From an uncultured Varibaculum sp. (GTDB taxonomy: Bacteria > Actinomycetota > Actinomycetes > Actinomycetales > Actinomycetaceae), in the NCBI RefSeq assembly GCF_902489465.1, contig NZ_CABTZZ010000021.1, positions 1-33,269 of the forward strand: a DNA stretch of 33,269 nt, in the 5' to 3' direction. A program made the translations under genes and the position numbers. Below, one piece after another: positions 23,943 to 32,001 of the stretch. Under the pieces are notes generated by a model. The model saw only the letters and a list, made by a program, of their open reading frames with translations, was not told the DNA's origin and did no database searches. Position 1 is the first letter of the stretch. Each line of letters starts with the position of its first letter.

Positions 23943-25511
23943 ATGCCGATTTCGGCCGCTAAAGAATCTCTAACTGCGTTTGAACAGTGGAATGAGACTA
24001 TTTCCAGCCTCCTCGATACTGCCTATAACAATTCGGTAGTGTGGCTGCTGATGATAACCCTATTGGGGGTAGGCATCTGGTTAACGATACGTACCTCAGG
24101 TATGCAGGTGCGCATGTTTACCCACATGCTGAAAGTAATTACTCGTTCTCGTGGCGGATCCGAAGGGGGAGTTTCTTCCTTCCAAGCGTTTGCGATCGGA
24201 CTCGCCGATAGGGTAGGGACGGGCTCAATTACCGGGGTAGCGTTGGCGGTAGTTGCCGGCGGGCCTGGCTCGGTTTTTTGGATGTGGGTAGTAGCGCTAG
24301 TCGGTATGGCTACCGCTTTTGTCGAAGCTACCTTGGCGCAGCTATTTAAAGTTCGCAACGGAGACGGCACCTTCCGGGGCGGCCCGGCCTTTTATATTCA
24401 ACGCGGCCTAGGCTCGCGTACCTGGGGGATTGTGTTTGCGGTGCTGCTAATCTTTGCCTACGGATTTAGCTTCGAAATGATCCAGGCAAACTCGATTTCT
24501 CAGTTAGCCAACTCCGACTACCTAGGTTTCCCGGTCTGGGCAACCGCATTGATCTTGGTGCTTTTAACTTTGCCACTAGTAGTGGGCGGGGTTCGCAAAA
24601 TTGCTAAATTCTCGGAGTACCTGGCTCCGGCAATGGCGCTGCTGTACGTTGCCATGGGGATCTTGGTGATTGTCCTAAACTACGATCGGATTCCTTTTGT
24701 GTTCCGGGAAATCTTCATGGGAGCCTTCGGACAATCCAACACCTATATGCCGCCGGCAGTTGCGGGAGCTGGGGGAGCGTTCATTGCCGCGATTACTACC
24801 GGTACTAAGCGGGGTCTGTTTACTAACGAGGCCGGAATGGGATCGGCTCCTAACGCAGCTGCTATTGCCACTGTGCGTCACCCCGCCACCCAGGGAATGA
24901 TTCAAGCGCTGGGAGTTTTCGTGGACACCATGCTGGTGTGTACTTCAACCGCCTTCATTATTTTAATGTCAGTTCCCTTCTGGGATAAGCAAAACCATGT
25001 CGATGGGGCAGTGCTGACTATGGATTCCATAGTTACCTCATTGGGGTCAAATAGCACCACGCAAACTGTGGTGTTCGTGTTCGTGATGGTAATGATGGTT
25101 TGTTTTGGGTATTCCACCATCCTGGGTAACTACACCTACGCGGAAACTAATTACAAGTTTATTGTGGGCGTAGATCGCTCCGCTTTGCCTTTGAAATTGC
25201 TGGTAATCGCATCTACGGCGATAGGAGCGATTCTGCCTTTGAAATCAGTGTGGTCGATTGCTGACTGGGCGACAGCCCTAATGGCATTGGTTAATCTGGT
25301 AGCCCTGATTTTCCTCGGGAAATGGGCAGTGGGAGCCTTGCGTGACTACCGCGCGCAGATGAATACAGACGATCCTGCCGGGCCGGTCTTTTGTTCGCAA
25401 AATAACCAGTATTTACCAGGAGAGTTACCCACCCGGGTATGGACAATCCCGGGTGGGTTCGATTCCGCATGGAGTACCTCTTCTGCTACGTCAGAAAAGG
25501 AAAATAGCTAA
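23943..25511 (+). CDS. Sodium:amino-acid symporter of the AGCS/AlsT family
   Basis: This 522-residue membrane protein belongs to the alanine-or-glycine:cation symporters. The signature region SSFQAFAIGLADRVGTGSITGVALAVVAGGPGSVFWMWV is present, as are the conserved GGPAFYIQRGLGSRTWG and TTGTKRGLFTNEAGMGSAPNAAA blocks. About 10-11 membrane segments are predicted by eye. Usual AGCS members read LAARVGTGNI, so the Asp in LADRVGTGSI may affect specificity; Ala, Gly, Ser or Gln are candidates. I chose ATG 23943 because AAGGAG (23931-23936) is ideally placed; the ATG at 23928 lies ahead of that site. The gene converges on the purine permease with six bases between them. Confidence 0.92.
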   Translation: MPISAAKESLTAFEQWNETISSLLDTAYNNSVVWLLMITLLGVGIWLTIRTSGMQVRMFTHMLKVITRSRGGSEGGVSSFQAFAIGLADRVGTGSITGVALAVVAGGPGSVFWMWVVALVGMATAFVEATLAQLFKVRNGDGTFRGGPAFYIQRGLGSRTWGIVFAVLLIFAYGFSFEMIQANSISQLANSDYLGFPVWATALILVLLTLPLVVGGVRKIAKFSEYLAPAMALLYVAMGILVIVLNYDRIPFVFREIFMGAFGQSNTYMPPAVAGAGGAFIAAITTGTKRGLFTNEAGMGSAPNAAAIATVRHPATQGMIQALGVFVDTMLVCTSTAFIILMSVPFWDKQNHVDGAVLTMDSIVTSLGSNSTTQTVVFVFVMVMMVCFGYSTILGNYTYAETNYKFIVGVDRSALPLKLLVIASTAIGAILPLKSVWSIADWATALMALVNLVALIFLGKWAVGALRDYRAQMNTDDPAGPVFCSQNNQYLPGELPTRVWTIPGGFDSAWSTSSATSEKENS

Positions 25512-25519
25512 TCGCTATT
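25503..25519. terminator. Short hairpin over two convergent stop codons
   Basis: AATAGC (25503-25508) and GCTATT (25514-25519) pair around TAATC, spanning the stop codons of both the symporter gene and the convergent permease gene. The stem is short and AT-rich, so termination would be weak; with six bases between the genes, the two transcripts probably overlap. Confidence 0.3.
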
Positions 25520-27512
25520 AGTCGAGTTGCTCAAACTTGCGGCTCCAAGCGGAACGGATGGGGTTGGCGTCCGCCATCATGATCTCTAAGCGGTCATTGG
25601 CCACTTCTACCACCTGTCCCAGGGCGACTACTCGTTCATGCCGCGGGGAGTTTTCTAGGCGGTGCAGTCCGTCCTTAATGATCTCGTCTACGCTGTCCAT
25701 CCGGGAAAGCAATGCCACTAGCGGCAGATTGAACTTCTCATGGTAGGAGCTTTCCAAGGTGTGTAGCTGAGCTTTTTGTTCTTCCGTGAGCGTACCTAAG
25801 GCTAGAGAACCTACGTCTTGGGAAATTTCTTTGGCTTCGGCCTCGCTGGCGGTTAGCATCGCAGTTACATCAGGATAGGCCGCAATCAGCTGATCTTGAG
25901 CAGCTTTATCCGCCACCATCACCGCGTCCTGGAGGGCTTCTTTAAGTTCTCCTACATCCTGGAAGGGACGCATCTGGGCGGCTGCCTGCAGTGGCCAAGT
26001 TACCCCATTAAACAAGCGAGAGAAGGTATTTACAAACTCTTCTTCACTCATTTTGTTAACTGCCCGCAAAGAACGTCGCTTGCCAGTGGCACCTAGCGCC
26101 ACGTCCTCGCCCTTAGAACGTGGGCCCACGTGGAAGAACAACAGGTTGAGCAAGATGGCGGTAATCGAGCCTAGGGTTACTCCCGAAGCAAAGAAAATCT
26201 GTGCCCAGGCCGGGAAGGCATCGGCGATCGCCGGTTTGAAGGAAACTAGCATGGCCAGAGCGATGGAAGTAGTCAGAATAATGCCGTTGCGGGTATCCGA
26301 CAGGTCAACTCGGGACAGGGTTTGAATCCCCACTAAGGTTAAGTTGGCAAACAAAGCCATGGAAGCTCCGCCCAGAACCGGAGAGGGGATTGAAGCTACA
26401 ATCGCGCCCGCCTTGGGAATAACTCCCAAAATAATCATAATTCCGCCGGCACAAGCTACTACCCAGCGAGAATGTACTTTAGTTAGCCGCACCAAACCAA
26501 TATTTTGCGCGAAGCAGGTGTAGGGGAAAGAGTTCAGAATTCCCCCCAGCGTAGTTGAGAGGCCATCGGCGCGCAAAGCTGCCGTGATCTCTTTCTTTCC
26601 GATTCGCTTGCCCACGATTTCACCGGTGGCAAAGACGTCACCGGTAGTTTCCACCATGGTAAGCAGCATGACTACGATCATGGAGATACAGGCAGTTAAA
26701 GAGAACTGTGGCCAGCCGAAATAGAACGGGGTAGTGACCGCTACCCAGGAAGATTTGCCTACCTCGCTGAAGGAAGCATCACCGAGAGCCACCGCGACTC
26801 CGGTTCCAATTACTAGGCCAGCTAGCACAGCCAAGGTGCCCATGAAGCCTTTAAAGAAGCGCTGAATGAGGACGATTACTGCTAAAGTTCCCAGGCCATA
26901 GGCTAAAGAGCGCAAAGTGATGGGCATGGGCGGTACCTGCTCGTCAACGCGCCCAATCACGTCCGCAGCGGATACTCCCAGCAAAGTGGTACCCATAGTG
27001 GTTAGTACAATCCCGATAACTAACGGGGGGAAGAAACGAATCAACTTGGCGAAAACTGGAGCCGCGAAGAAGGTGAATAGCCCGGCTACAATGACTGCTC
27101 CATAAATAGTGGGGAGAACTCCCACGCCGCCATCTTGGTTAACCGCCAGGCCAATCGCAATCATGGGAGAGATTGCCATGGTGGTTACGCCTTGGATAAT
27201 GGGCAGGCGCACCCCGACGCGCCAAAATCCAATCGACTGAATCAGGGTAGCGATTCCACAAGTAAACAGGTCAGCATTAATTAGGTGCACGGTAGTAGTG
27301 GGATCGAGCTTAAGTCCACCCGCAACTACCAGGGGAACAACTACCGCACCCGCGTAAAACGCTAAAACGTGCTGTACCGATAGCAACAGCGTCCGAGGAG
27401 CCGACGGTACTTGGTCTACTGGATGTTTATTGGTTTTTCTGTCTTTGATTTCTGCCTGTAGGCTGTCACCTAGAGCTTTCAGTGGTGGATTTAGCGGCTC
27501 GTCAGCTGCCAT
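25518..27512 (-). CDS. NCS2 purine/uracil permease fused to an OHCU-decarboxylase-like domain
   Basis: This 664-residue protein has an N-terminal NCS2 transporter (about residues 45-465, starting LLSVQHVLAFYAGAVVVPLVVAGGL, with LPIIQGVTTMAIS and ETTGDVFATGEIVGK motifs) typical of xanthine/urate/uracil permeases. From about residue 488 (MSEEEFVNTFSRLFNG) to about 650 it carries a cytoplasmic domain with the pattern of 2-oxo-4-hydroxy-4-carboxy-5-ureidoimidazoline decarboxylase (UraD): W, RPF, an AAxPD segment, LHTLESSYHEKFNLPLVALL and a terminal long helix. UraD completes urate breakdown to allantoin. The catalytic His of the family's HPD motif is Tyr546 here (IAAYPDV), and the usual EQ Glu reads SQ, so the domain is probably not catalytic. 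No other urate gene is in the window. GGAGA precedes the ATG. Confidence 0.82.
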   Translation of the reverse strand: MAADEPLNPPLKALGDSLQAEIKDRKTNKHPVDQVPSAPRTLLLSVQHVLAFYAGAVVVPLVVAGGLKLDPTTTVHLINADLFTCGIATLIQSIGFWRVGVRLPIIQGVTTMAISPMIAIGLAVNQDGGVGVLPTIYGAVIVAGLFTFFAAPVFAKLIRFFPPLVIGIVLTTMGTTLLGVSAADVIGRVDEQVPPMPITLRSLAYGLGTLAVIVLIQRFFKGFMGTLAVLAGLVIGTGVAVALGDASFSEVGKSSWVAVTTPFYFGWPQFSLTACISMIVVMLLTMVETTGDVFATGEIVGKRIGKKEITAALRADGLSTTLGGILNSFPYTCFAQNIGLVRLTKVHSRWVVACAGGIMIILGVIPKAGAIVASIPSPVLGGASMALFANLTLVGIQTLSRVDLSDTRNGIILTTSIALAMLVSFKPAIADAFPAWAQIFFASGVTLGSITAILLNLLFFHVGPRSKGEDVALGATGKRRSLRAVNKMSEEEFVNTFSRLFNGVTWPLQAAAQMRPFQDVGELKEALQDAVMVADKAAQDQLIAAYPDVTAMLTASEAEAKEISQDVGSLALGTLTEEQKAQLHTLESSYHEKFNLPLVALLSRMDSVDEIIKDGLHRLENSPRHERVVALGQVVEVANDRLEIMMADANPIRSAWSRKFEQLD

Positions 27513-27949
27513 CGTGGATATTCTCCTTTGTGGTTTGCCGGAAATACTTCCAGAGCTAATTCAAGCGCTTGGCAACCCATAACTCAAAACGGCAGGAGAG
27601 AGGTCGCCCGGGTGGCAGGAATCAGAGAACGCGCCCTCATCCATTTAGTTTACATAATGTACATTATCGGATTTAGGTTCGGGGGTTCTGGGACTCGTAG
27701 GCAACCGGAAAAGCCAATCCTAGCCTCTTGATGGCTATTGAGAGCAACAAGTCTGATTTTGTCTTGGAGATAACCCGAACTGCGGTGAAGTATATTTTTC
27801 AGTATGGCATTGCCTGAGAATCTGGCTTCCAAAGTACACGTGTGCACTTTTGTGAGCAACAGCCACGATGTCCGATTATTTGGCTATCCACCTGTTAATA
27901 TCGGCAACAGAGTAAGTGCCCAGTTAATGAAATGATGGAAGGGAAAAAT
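27513..27949. promoter_or_regulatory. Divergent intergenic region with two palindromes
   Basis: This 437-base region separates the divergent permease and transketolase genes and contains no convincing gene. It has a perfect 14-base palindrome ATAATGTACATTAT (27654-27667), about 140 bases upstream of the permease start, and an imperfect 20-base inverted repeat AAAGTACACGTGTGCACTTT (27831-27850, 8 of 10 positions paired), about 100 bases ahead of the transketolase ATG. Both look like dimeric-regulator operators. I looked for a purine riboswitch on the permease side and saw no recognisable core. Confidence 0.5.
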
Positions 27950-30049
27950 ATGACCACTGAGTGGGATGAACTTGATCAACGTGCAGTTAAAACGGCTAAG
28001 CTTTTAGCCGCTGATGCGGTAGAAAAGGCCGGCAGCGGACATCCGGGAACCCCAATTTCGCTAGCTGCCGCTGCCTACTTGCTTTACCAACGTCACTTAC
28101 GTTTTGATCCGCAAGATTCAGATTGGTTAGGACGCGACCGCTTCGTACTTTCAGCCGGGCACGCCTCTTTGCTGCAATACATTCAGTTGTATCTAGCCGG
28201 TCAAAACATGGAACTCGATGATTTGCAGAGTTTCCGCACCTTTAATTCCTATACTCCCGGTCACCCCGAGTACCGTCATACTAAGGGCGTGGAGGTTACT
28301 ACCGGACCGCTGGGATCTGGCTTTGCCGCCGCGGTTGGTATTGCGATGGCTTCCCGGCGTACGCACGGTATGCTCGACCCCACCGCTCCCCTAGGTGAAA
28401 GCCCCTTTGACCACAATGTTTACGTGATCGTAGGTGATGGTTGCCTGCAAGAAGGAATCTCCAGCGAAGCTTCTTCGCTGGCTGGGGTGCAAAATCTGGG
28501 TAACCTCATTGTGATCTGGGATGATAACCATATCTCCATTGAGGACGATACTGATGTGTCTTTCCAAGAAGACGTACTAAAACGCTACGAATCTTACGGC
28601 TGGCACACCCAGCGGGTTAATTGGCTGACTGAGAACGGAGAATACGAAGAAGATGTAAATGCTCTTGACCAGGCAATAAATGCTGCCAAAGCTGAAAAGG
28701 ATCGGCCTTCAATCATCGCCTTGCGCACAATTATCGGTTGGCCTTCACCAAGCAAGCAAAACACCGGCGCGATTCATGGCGCCAAACTGGGGGAAGAAGA
28801 ACTCAAGGGCTTGAAGAAAGCTCTAGGAGCTGACCCGGAGAAAATGTTTGATATCGACGAAGAAGCCGTCAAGCACTCCCGGGAGAACGCTGCCACGCGT
28901 GCCCAGGAAGCTCATGCCTATTGGGATCCCCGCTTTGAAGCTTGGAAGAAAGCAAATCCCGATAAGAATGAGCTACTAGAGCGGATCCTAGCCGGCAAGC
29001 TCCCCGAAGGTATCGAGGACGCACTCCCGGTATTTACTTCCGGAGACTCGCTAGCTACTCGCGCGGCCTCAGGAAAAGTTATTTCCGCAATCGGTGCCGT
29101 AATGCCAGAATTCTGGGGCGGATCTGCCGACCTGGCAGGTTCGAATAACACTACTATCGCCGATGCCGACAGCTTTATCCCGGAATCGGCGCAAACTGAT
29201 ATGTGGAAGGGTAACCCCTTCGGGCGGGTGCTGCACTTTGGAGTGCGCGAACACGCTATGGGCGCCATTATGAACGGTATTGCCCTGGATGGTCTCACGC
29301 GGGTCTTTGGTGGCACCTTCTTCGTCTTTAGCGACTATATGCGAGGCGCAGTCCGCTTAGCTGCGCTAATGAATATCCCCGTAACCTATGTTTGGACTCA
29401 TGACTCTATCGGAGTTGGCGAGGACGGGCCTACCCACCAGCCGGTCGAACATCTGACTGCCTACCGGGCAATCCCCAATCTGTCGATTGTGCGTCCTATG
29501 GATGCCAATGAAACCGCGGCCTGTTGGCTGCAGATTCTGCGTCAAACTGGGCCGGCAGGATTGATTTTAACCCGCCAGGGACTTCCCATCGTCGAGCGGG
29601 AAGATATGGAGGGCGCAAGTGGCGAAGCGTTCGCTAGTGCCAAAAATGCAGATAAGGGCGCCTATGTTTTGGCTGATACCGCAGGGCAGCCGGACGTGAT
29701 CTTGCTAGCCTCCGGATCCGAGGTGCAATATGCTTTGCAGGCTCGCGAAACTCTAGCTAAGGAATCCATTGCAGCCCGGGTGGTTTCAGTTCCCTGTATG
29801 GAATGGTTTAAAGCTCAAGACGCTGACTACCGCGAGCAGGTAATCCCGGCAGCTGTAAAAGCCCGAGTCTCGATTGAGGCCGGTCTAGTAGATCCCTGGC
29901 GCGACCTCGTAGGAGATAACGGCGAGAGTATAGGTATTGAAGGATTTGGTCTGCCCGGTGCGGCCGGCGAGCTGTTCGCACATTACGGACTAGACAGTGA
30001 GCATGTGGTTGCAGCGGCCAAACGATCTTTGGAGCGCGTGCGCTCATAA
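27950..30049 (+). CDS. tkt: Transketolase
   Basis: This 699-residue thiamine-diphosphate enzyme moves two-carbon ketol units between sugar phosphates in the non-oxidative pentose phosphate pathway. The N-terminal GSGHPGTP contains the catalytic His31; the cofactor motif begins VGDGCLQEGISSEAS (Gly162-Asp163-Gly164) and ends with WDDNHISIEDD. The pyrimidine domain (TRAASGKVISAIG ... FGVREHAMGAIMNGIAL ... THDSIGVGEDGPTHQPVEHL) and the C-terminal domain are complete. ATG 27950 is chosen because GGAAGGG is well spaced; the ATG at 27932 lies before that site. The C-terminus has FGLPGAAGEL where many relatives have FGASAPG. It heads a pentose/tetritol-like cluster whose isomerase and kinase genes are broken; whether this is the only tkt in the genome cannot be seen. 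Confidence 0.95.
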   Translation: MTTEWDELDQRAVKTAKLLAADAVEKAGSGHPGTPISLAAAAYLLYQRHLRFDPQDSDWLGRDRFVLSAGHASLLQYIQLYLAGQNMELDDLQSFRTFNSYTPGHPEYRHTKGVEVTTGPLGSGFAAAVGIAMASRRTHGMLDPTAPLGESPFDHNVYVIVGDGCLQEGISSEASSLAGVQNLGNLIVIWDDNHISIEDDTDVSFQEDVLKRYESYGWHTQRVNWLTENGEYEEDVNALDQAINAAKAEKDRPSIIALRTIIGWPSPSKQNTGAIHGAKLGEEELKGLKKALGADPEKMFDIDEEAVKHSRENAATRAQEAHAYWDPRFEAWKKANPDKNELLERILAGKLPEGIEDALPVFTSGDSLATRAASGKVISAIGAVMPEFWGGSADLAGSNNTTIADADSFIPESAQTDMWKGNPFGRVLHFGVREHAMGAIMNGIALDGLTRVFGGTFFVFSDYMRGAVRLAALMNIPVTYVWTHDSIGVGEDGPTHQPVEHLTAYRAIPNLSIVRPMDANETAACWLQILRQTGPAGLILTRQGLPIVEREDMEGASGEAFASAKNADKGAYVLADTAGQPDVILLASGSEVQYALQARETLAKESIAARVVSVPCMEWFKAQDADYREQVIPAAVKARVSIEAGLVDPWRDLVGDNGESIGIEGFGLPGAAGELFAHYGLDSEHVVAAAKRSLERVRS

Positions 30050-30067
30050 GTGTAGTTTTCTAGAACT

Positions 30068-30113
30068 GATGGGGAGAACATCCCTAAGTGTTATAGAAAG
30101 AGCTTAGGCCATC
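30068..30113 (+). other. Interrupted inverted repeat downstream of transketolase
   Basis: GATGG (30068-30072) and CCTAAG (30083-30088) pair with CTTAGG (30103-30108) and CCATC (30109-30113), giving a bulged hairpin in the 91-base gap before the rpiB remnant. No T run follows. It may be a processing or attenuation structure, or chance. Confidence 0.25.
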
Positions 30114-30140
30114 AATGCTGATGATGAGAGGAGAAAAGTA

Positions 30141-30346
30141 ATGGGACTTCGAATCGTAATCGGAGCGGATTCCGCTGCTGTCGACTATAAAGAAATAATC
30201 AAAAAAAGATTTAGAGGCAGACGAGCGAGTTGCAGAAGTAATTTATATTGGGCTTAAGCCGGCGAAGACGTTGACTACCCGCATGTCGGTATCAAAGGCG
30301 CTCGCATGGTTGGTGCCGGAGAGGCTGACCGGGCTCTACTGCTGGT
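30141..30346 (+). pseudogene. rpiB-like sugar-phosphate isomerase remnant
   Basis: The ATG has a good AGAGGAGAAAAG ribosome-binding site and the frame opens MGLRIVIGADSAAVDYKEIIKK, typical of the RpiB/LacAB isomerases (especially the erythrulose-4-phosphate isomerase-like group). The A7 run at 30201-30207 has one base too many for the frame KKDLEADERVAEVIYIGLK, so the original frame hits TAA at 30255-30257. One base missing near 30259-30263 then restores frame 0 for EDVDYPHVGIKGARMVGAGEADRALLL. Homology ends abruptly at about 30343; the remaining half, with the catalytic CGTG motif, is missing. It is thus doubly frameshifted and truncated. An RpiB would have linked pentose or tetrose phosphates to transketolase upstream. 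Confidence 0.85.
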
Positions 30347-30553
30347 CTGACGGCCATGGTTTGGTTCCCGATTGTGGAACATAACCTGATCTTGGCTCTG
30401 GCGGCGGCAGTAATATTTGGCGTGATGGCAGCAGGTCTGGCCGAGGTTGCACAACGGCTAATGTATGTCCGTGGCGATACTCATATTGACCCGCCGGCAG
30501 CTTCCAGCTGGCTGTCCCACACCATTGTTTATGCTCTGGCGCTACTGTTTTAA
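30347..30553 (+). pseudogene. C-terminal remnant of an unidentified membrane protein
   Basis: Immediately after the rpiB homology ends, another frame encodes about 68 residues (LTAMVWFPIVEHNLILALAA and on) with two hydrophobic segments flanking a conserved-looking loop MYVRGDTHIDPPAASSW, ending at TAA 30551-30553. The frame is open upstream only to the rpiB junction, and no ribosome-binding site serves the ATG at 30356, so this looks like the tail of a larger membrane protein joined to the isomerase remnant by deletion. I do not recognise the family; a sugar transporter or accessory membrane component would fit the locus. A complete small protein is less likely. Confidence 0.55.
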
Positions 30554-30568
30554 CCCCAGTCGATTATC

Positions 30569-30606
30569 GGGGGTGGAAAGCCCACTGGCTTTCCACCCCC
30601 GCTTTT
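30569..30606 (+). terminator. Strong hairpin terminator after the remnant genes
   Basis: GGGGGTGGAAAGCC (30569-30582) pairs perfectly with GGCTTTCCACCCCC (30587-30600) around a CACT loop, followed by GC and TTTT (30603-30606). It separates the broken genes from the HAD phosphatase gene 27 bases downstream, which therefore needs its own promoter or readthrough. Confidence 0.8.
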
Positions 30607-30633
30607 AAGAAAAACTAGTCGAGAGGAAAACCG

Positions 30634-31494
30634 ATGTACGCCGAAGAGTATCTTAAGTTCCCCACCGAGTTCTATGATGCCTATATTTTTGATATGGATG
30701 GCACCATTTATTTGGGAGACCACCCATTGCCCGGGGCAAAAAGACTAATTGAGGAGCTGCGGCGCCACGAAATCCCGGTACGTTTCCTCTCTAATAATCC
30801 CACTAAAGATCCCCATCTTTATGTCGACAAACTAGAGGGAATGGATATTCCCACCCCCTTAGAAGACATTGCCAATACGGTGGTCACCATGACCCGTTGG
30901 CTAAAAGACCACCACGCCGACAAAACCGTATTCCCGATTGCGGAGCAGCCGTTGATTGATGGTCTACAAGATGCGGGAATAAAAATCAGTGATGATCCGG
31001 AAAAAATCGATATTGTGATTGCGTCCTATGACCGCACCTTTGACTATCGCAAACTGCAAATAGCTTTCGATGCCATCTGGTTCCACAAGCGCGCAATATT
31101 AGTGGCTACCAACCCCGACCGCTATTGCCCCTTCCCGGGAGGCAGAGGCGAGCCTGACTGTGCTGCGATTATTGCCGCGATCGAAGCCTGCACCCAAACC
31201 AAGTGCGAGGTTATTACCGGTAAACCGGATCCGATAATGCTCGAGGTGGCCATTGAAGGTCTAGACGTTAACCCCCAAAACTGCATGATGGTTGGTGACC
31301 GTCTCTACACCGATATCGAGATGGCCAAGAAAACCGGAATGTTCTCAGCAATGCCGCTGACTGGAGACTCTACTATGGAAGAAGCGCTGGGTCTGCCGAA
31401 AGAACATCAACCTGACTTTTTACTAGATCGTGTTGACCGCCTGATTCCTGCTGCCGTATGGGAAGAAAACGGTTGGACCGAAAACGATAACTAA
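30634..31494 (+). CDS. HAD-IIA family sugar-phosphate phosphatase (NagD/AraL-like)
   Basis: This 286-residue HAD hydrolase has the nucleophile and acid/base in FDMDGT (Asp20, Asp22), motif II in FLSNNPT, the stabilising Lys197 in GKPDP and the metal-binding Asp222 in VGDRLYTDI. The large C2 cap between motifs II and III puts it in the HAD-IIA group with NagD and AraL. AraL of Bacillus subtilis lies in an arabinose operon and dephosphorylates accumulated sugar phosphates; here the neighbours are tkt, an rpiB remnant and a kinase stub, so a detoxifying sugar-phosphate phosphatase is a reasonable guess. The ATG has GAGAGGAAAA upstream. The gene is intact and might be retained for a housekeeping role now that the surrounding genes have decayed. 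Confidence 0.88.
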   Translation: MYAEEYLKFPTEFYDAYIFDMDGTIYLGDHPLPGAKRLIEELRRHEIPVRFLSNNPTKDPHLYVDKLEGMDIPTPLEDIANTVVTMTRWLKDHHADKTVFPIAEQPLIDGLQDAGIKISDDPEKIDIVIASYDRTFDYRKLQIAFDAIWFHKRAILVATNPDRYCPFPGGRGEPDCAAIIAAIEACTQTKCEVITGKPDPIMLEVAIEGLDVNPQNCMMVGDRLYTDIEMAKKTGMFSAMPLTGDSTMEEALGLPKEHQPDFLLDRVDRLIPAAVWEENGWTENDN

Positions 31495-31595
31495 ATAGAA
31501 ACCCTTAGTACCACCCTAACAACTAGAAAATGCACTACCACTGCGCATAAAAGTCGCCGACAACGATGCCGGCGCAAAGTTTAAGGAGAAAACAA

Positions 31596-31879
31596 ATGGT
31601 AGCACCGGGTTATGAAGCTCCTTACCTAGTGGGAATTGACTATGGCACCAAATCTTGCCGCGCCGCGAGTTTTGACTTGCGAGGCACTCCGATTGGCTTT
31701 GCCGCCACCGGGTACCCCACTTATCACCCGCATCCGGGATGGGCGGAACAAGACCCCTCCGACTGGTGGGGAACTTTAGTCGCTTCGGTTCGCAAAGTGC
31801 AGACCAAACCGGCATTCCCGCGCGCCATATTGCAGGTATCAGCTATGATGCCACCACCATGAGCGTGGTTCCCATTAAT
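31596..31879 (+). pseudogene. FGGY-family carbohydrate kinase, N-terminal stub
   Basis: From ATG 31596, preceded by AAGGAG, the frame encodes YLVGIDYGTKSCRAASFDLR and HPHPGWAEQDPSDWW, the phosphate-1 loop and following region of FGGY sugar kinases (ribulokinase/xylulokinase superfamily). A one-base loss near 31809-31812 shifts frame: the homology continues in the next frame as GIPARHIAGISYDATTMSVVP and ends by 31879. Only about 95 of the roughly 500 residues of a normal kinase remain, so it is dead. It completes the picture of a pentose or pentitol/tetritol utilisation cluster lost by indels and deletions. The deletion endpoint is just ahead of the rbpA promoter region. Confidence 0.88.
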
Positions 31880-31892
31880 GTAGTTTTAGTTT

Positions 31893-31936
31893 CGCCGGTG
31901 GGCAAAAGAGCACGCTAGCTTTCTTGCCCACCGGCG
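31893..31936. terminator. Hairpin between kinase stub and rbpA
   Basis: GCCGGTGGGCAA (31894-31905) pairs with TTGCCCACCGGC (31924-31935), plus one outer C-G pair, around an 18-base loop that can itself pair partly (AGC/GCT). It probably terminates upstream transcription. Its right arm overlaps the -35 region of the rbpA promoter. No T run follows. Confidence 0.6.
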
Positions 31937-31940
31937 CAGC

Positions 31941-31949
31941 TGTTAGAAT
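31941..31949 (+). promoter_or_regulatory. Extended -10 promoter of rbpA
   Basis: TGT-TAGAAT is an extended -10 placed to start transcription at about 31957, giving a leader of about 45 bases before ATG 32002. The -35 position (TTCTTG, 31921-31926) is poor and lies inside the hairpin. Confidence 0.5.
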
Positions 31950-32001
31950 AGGGCGGTATTTGCTGGGTAGCCAGGACGGGAAGCAAGGAGCAGTTATTAC
32001 T

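Noticed and set aside
27513..27653. Purine riboswitch upstream of the NCS2 permease
   Set aside because: No recognisable conserved purine-riboswitch core or paired loops were found on the minus strand; the 14-base palindrome suggests protein-based control.
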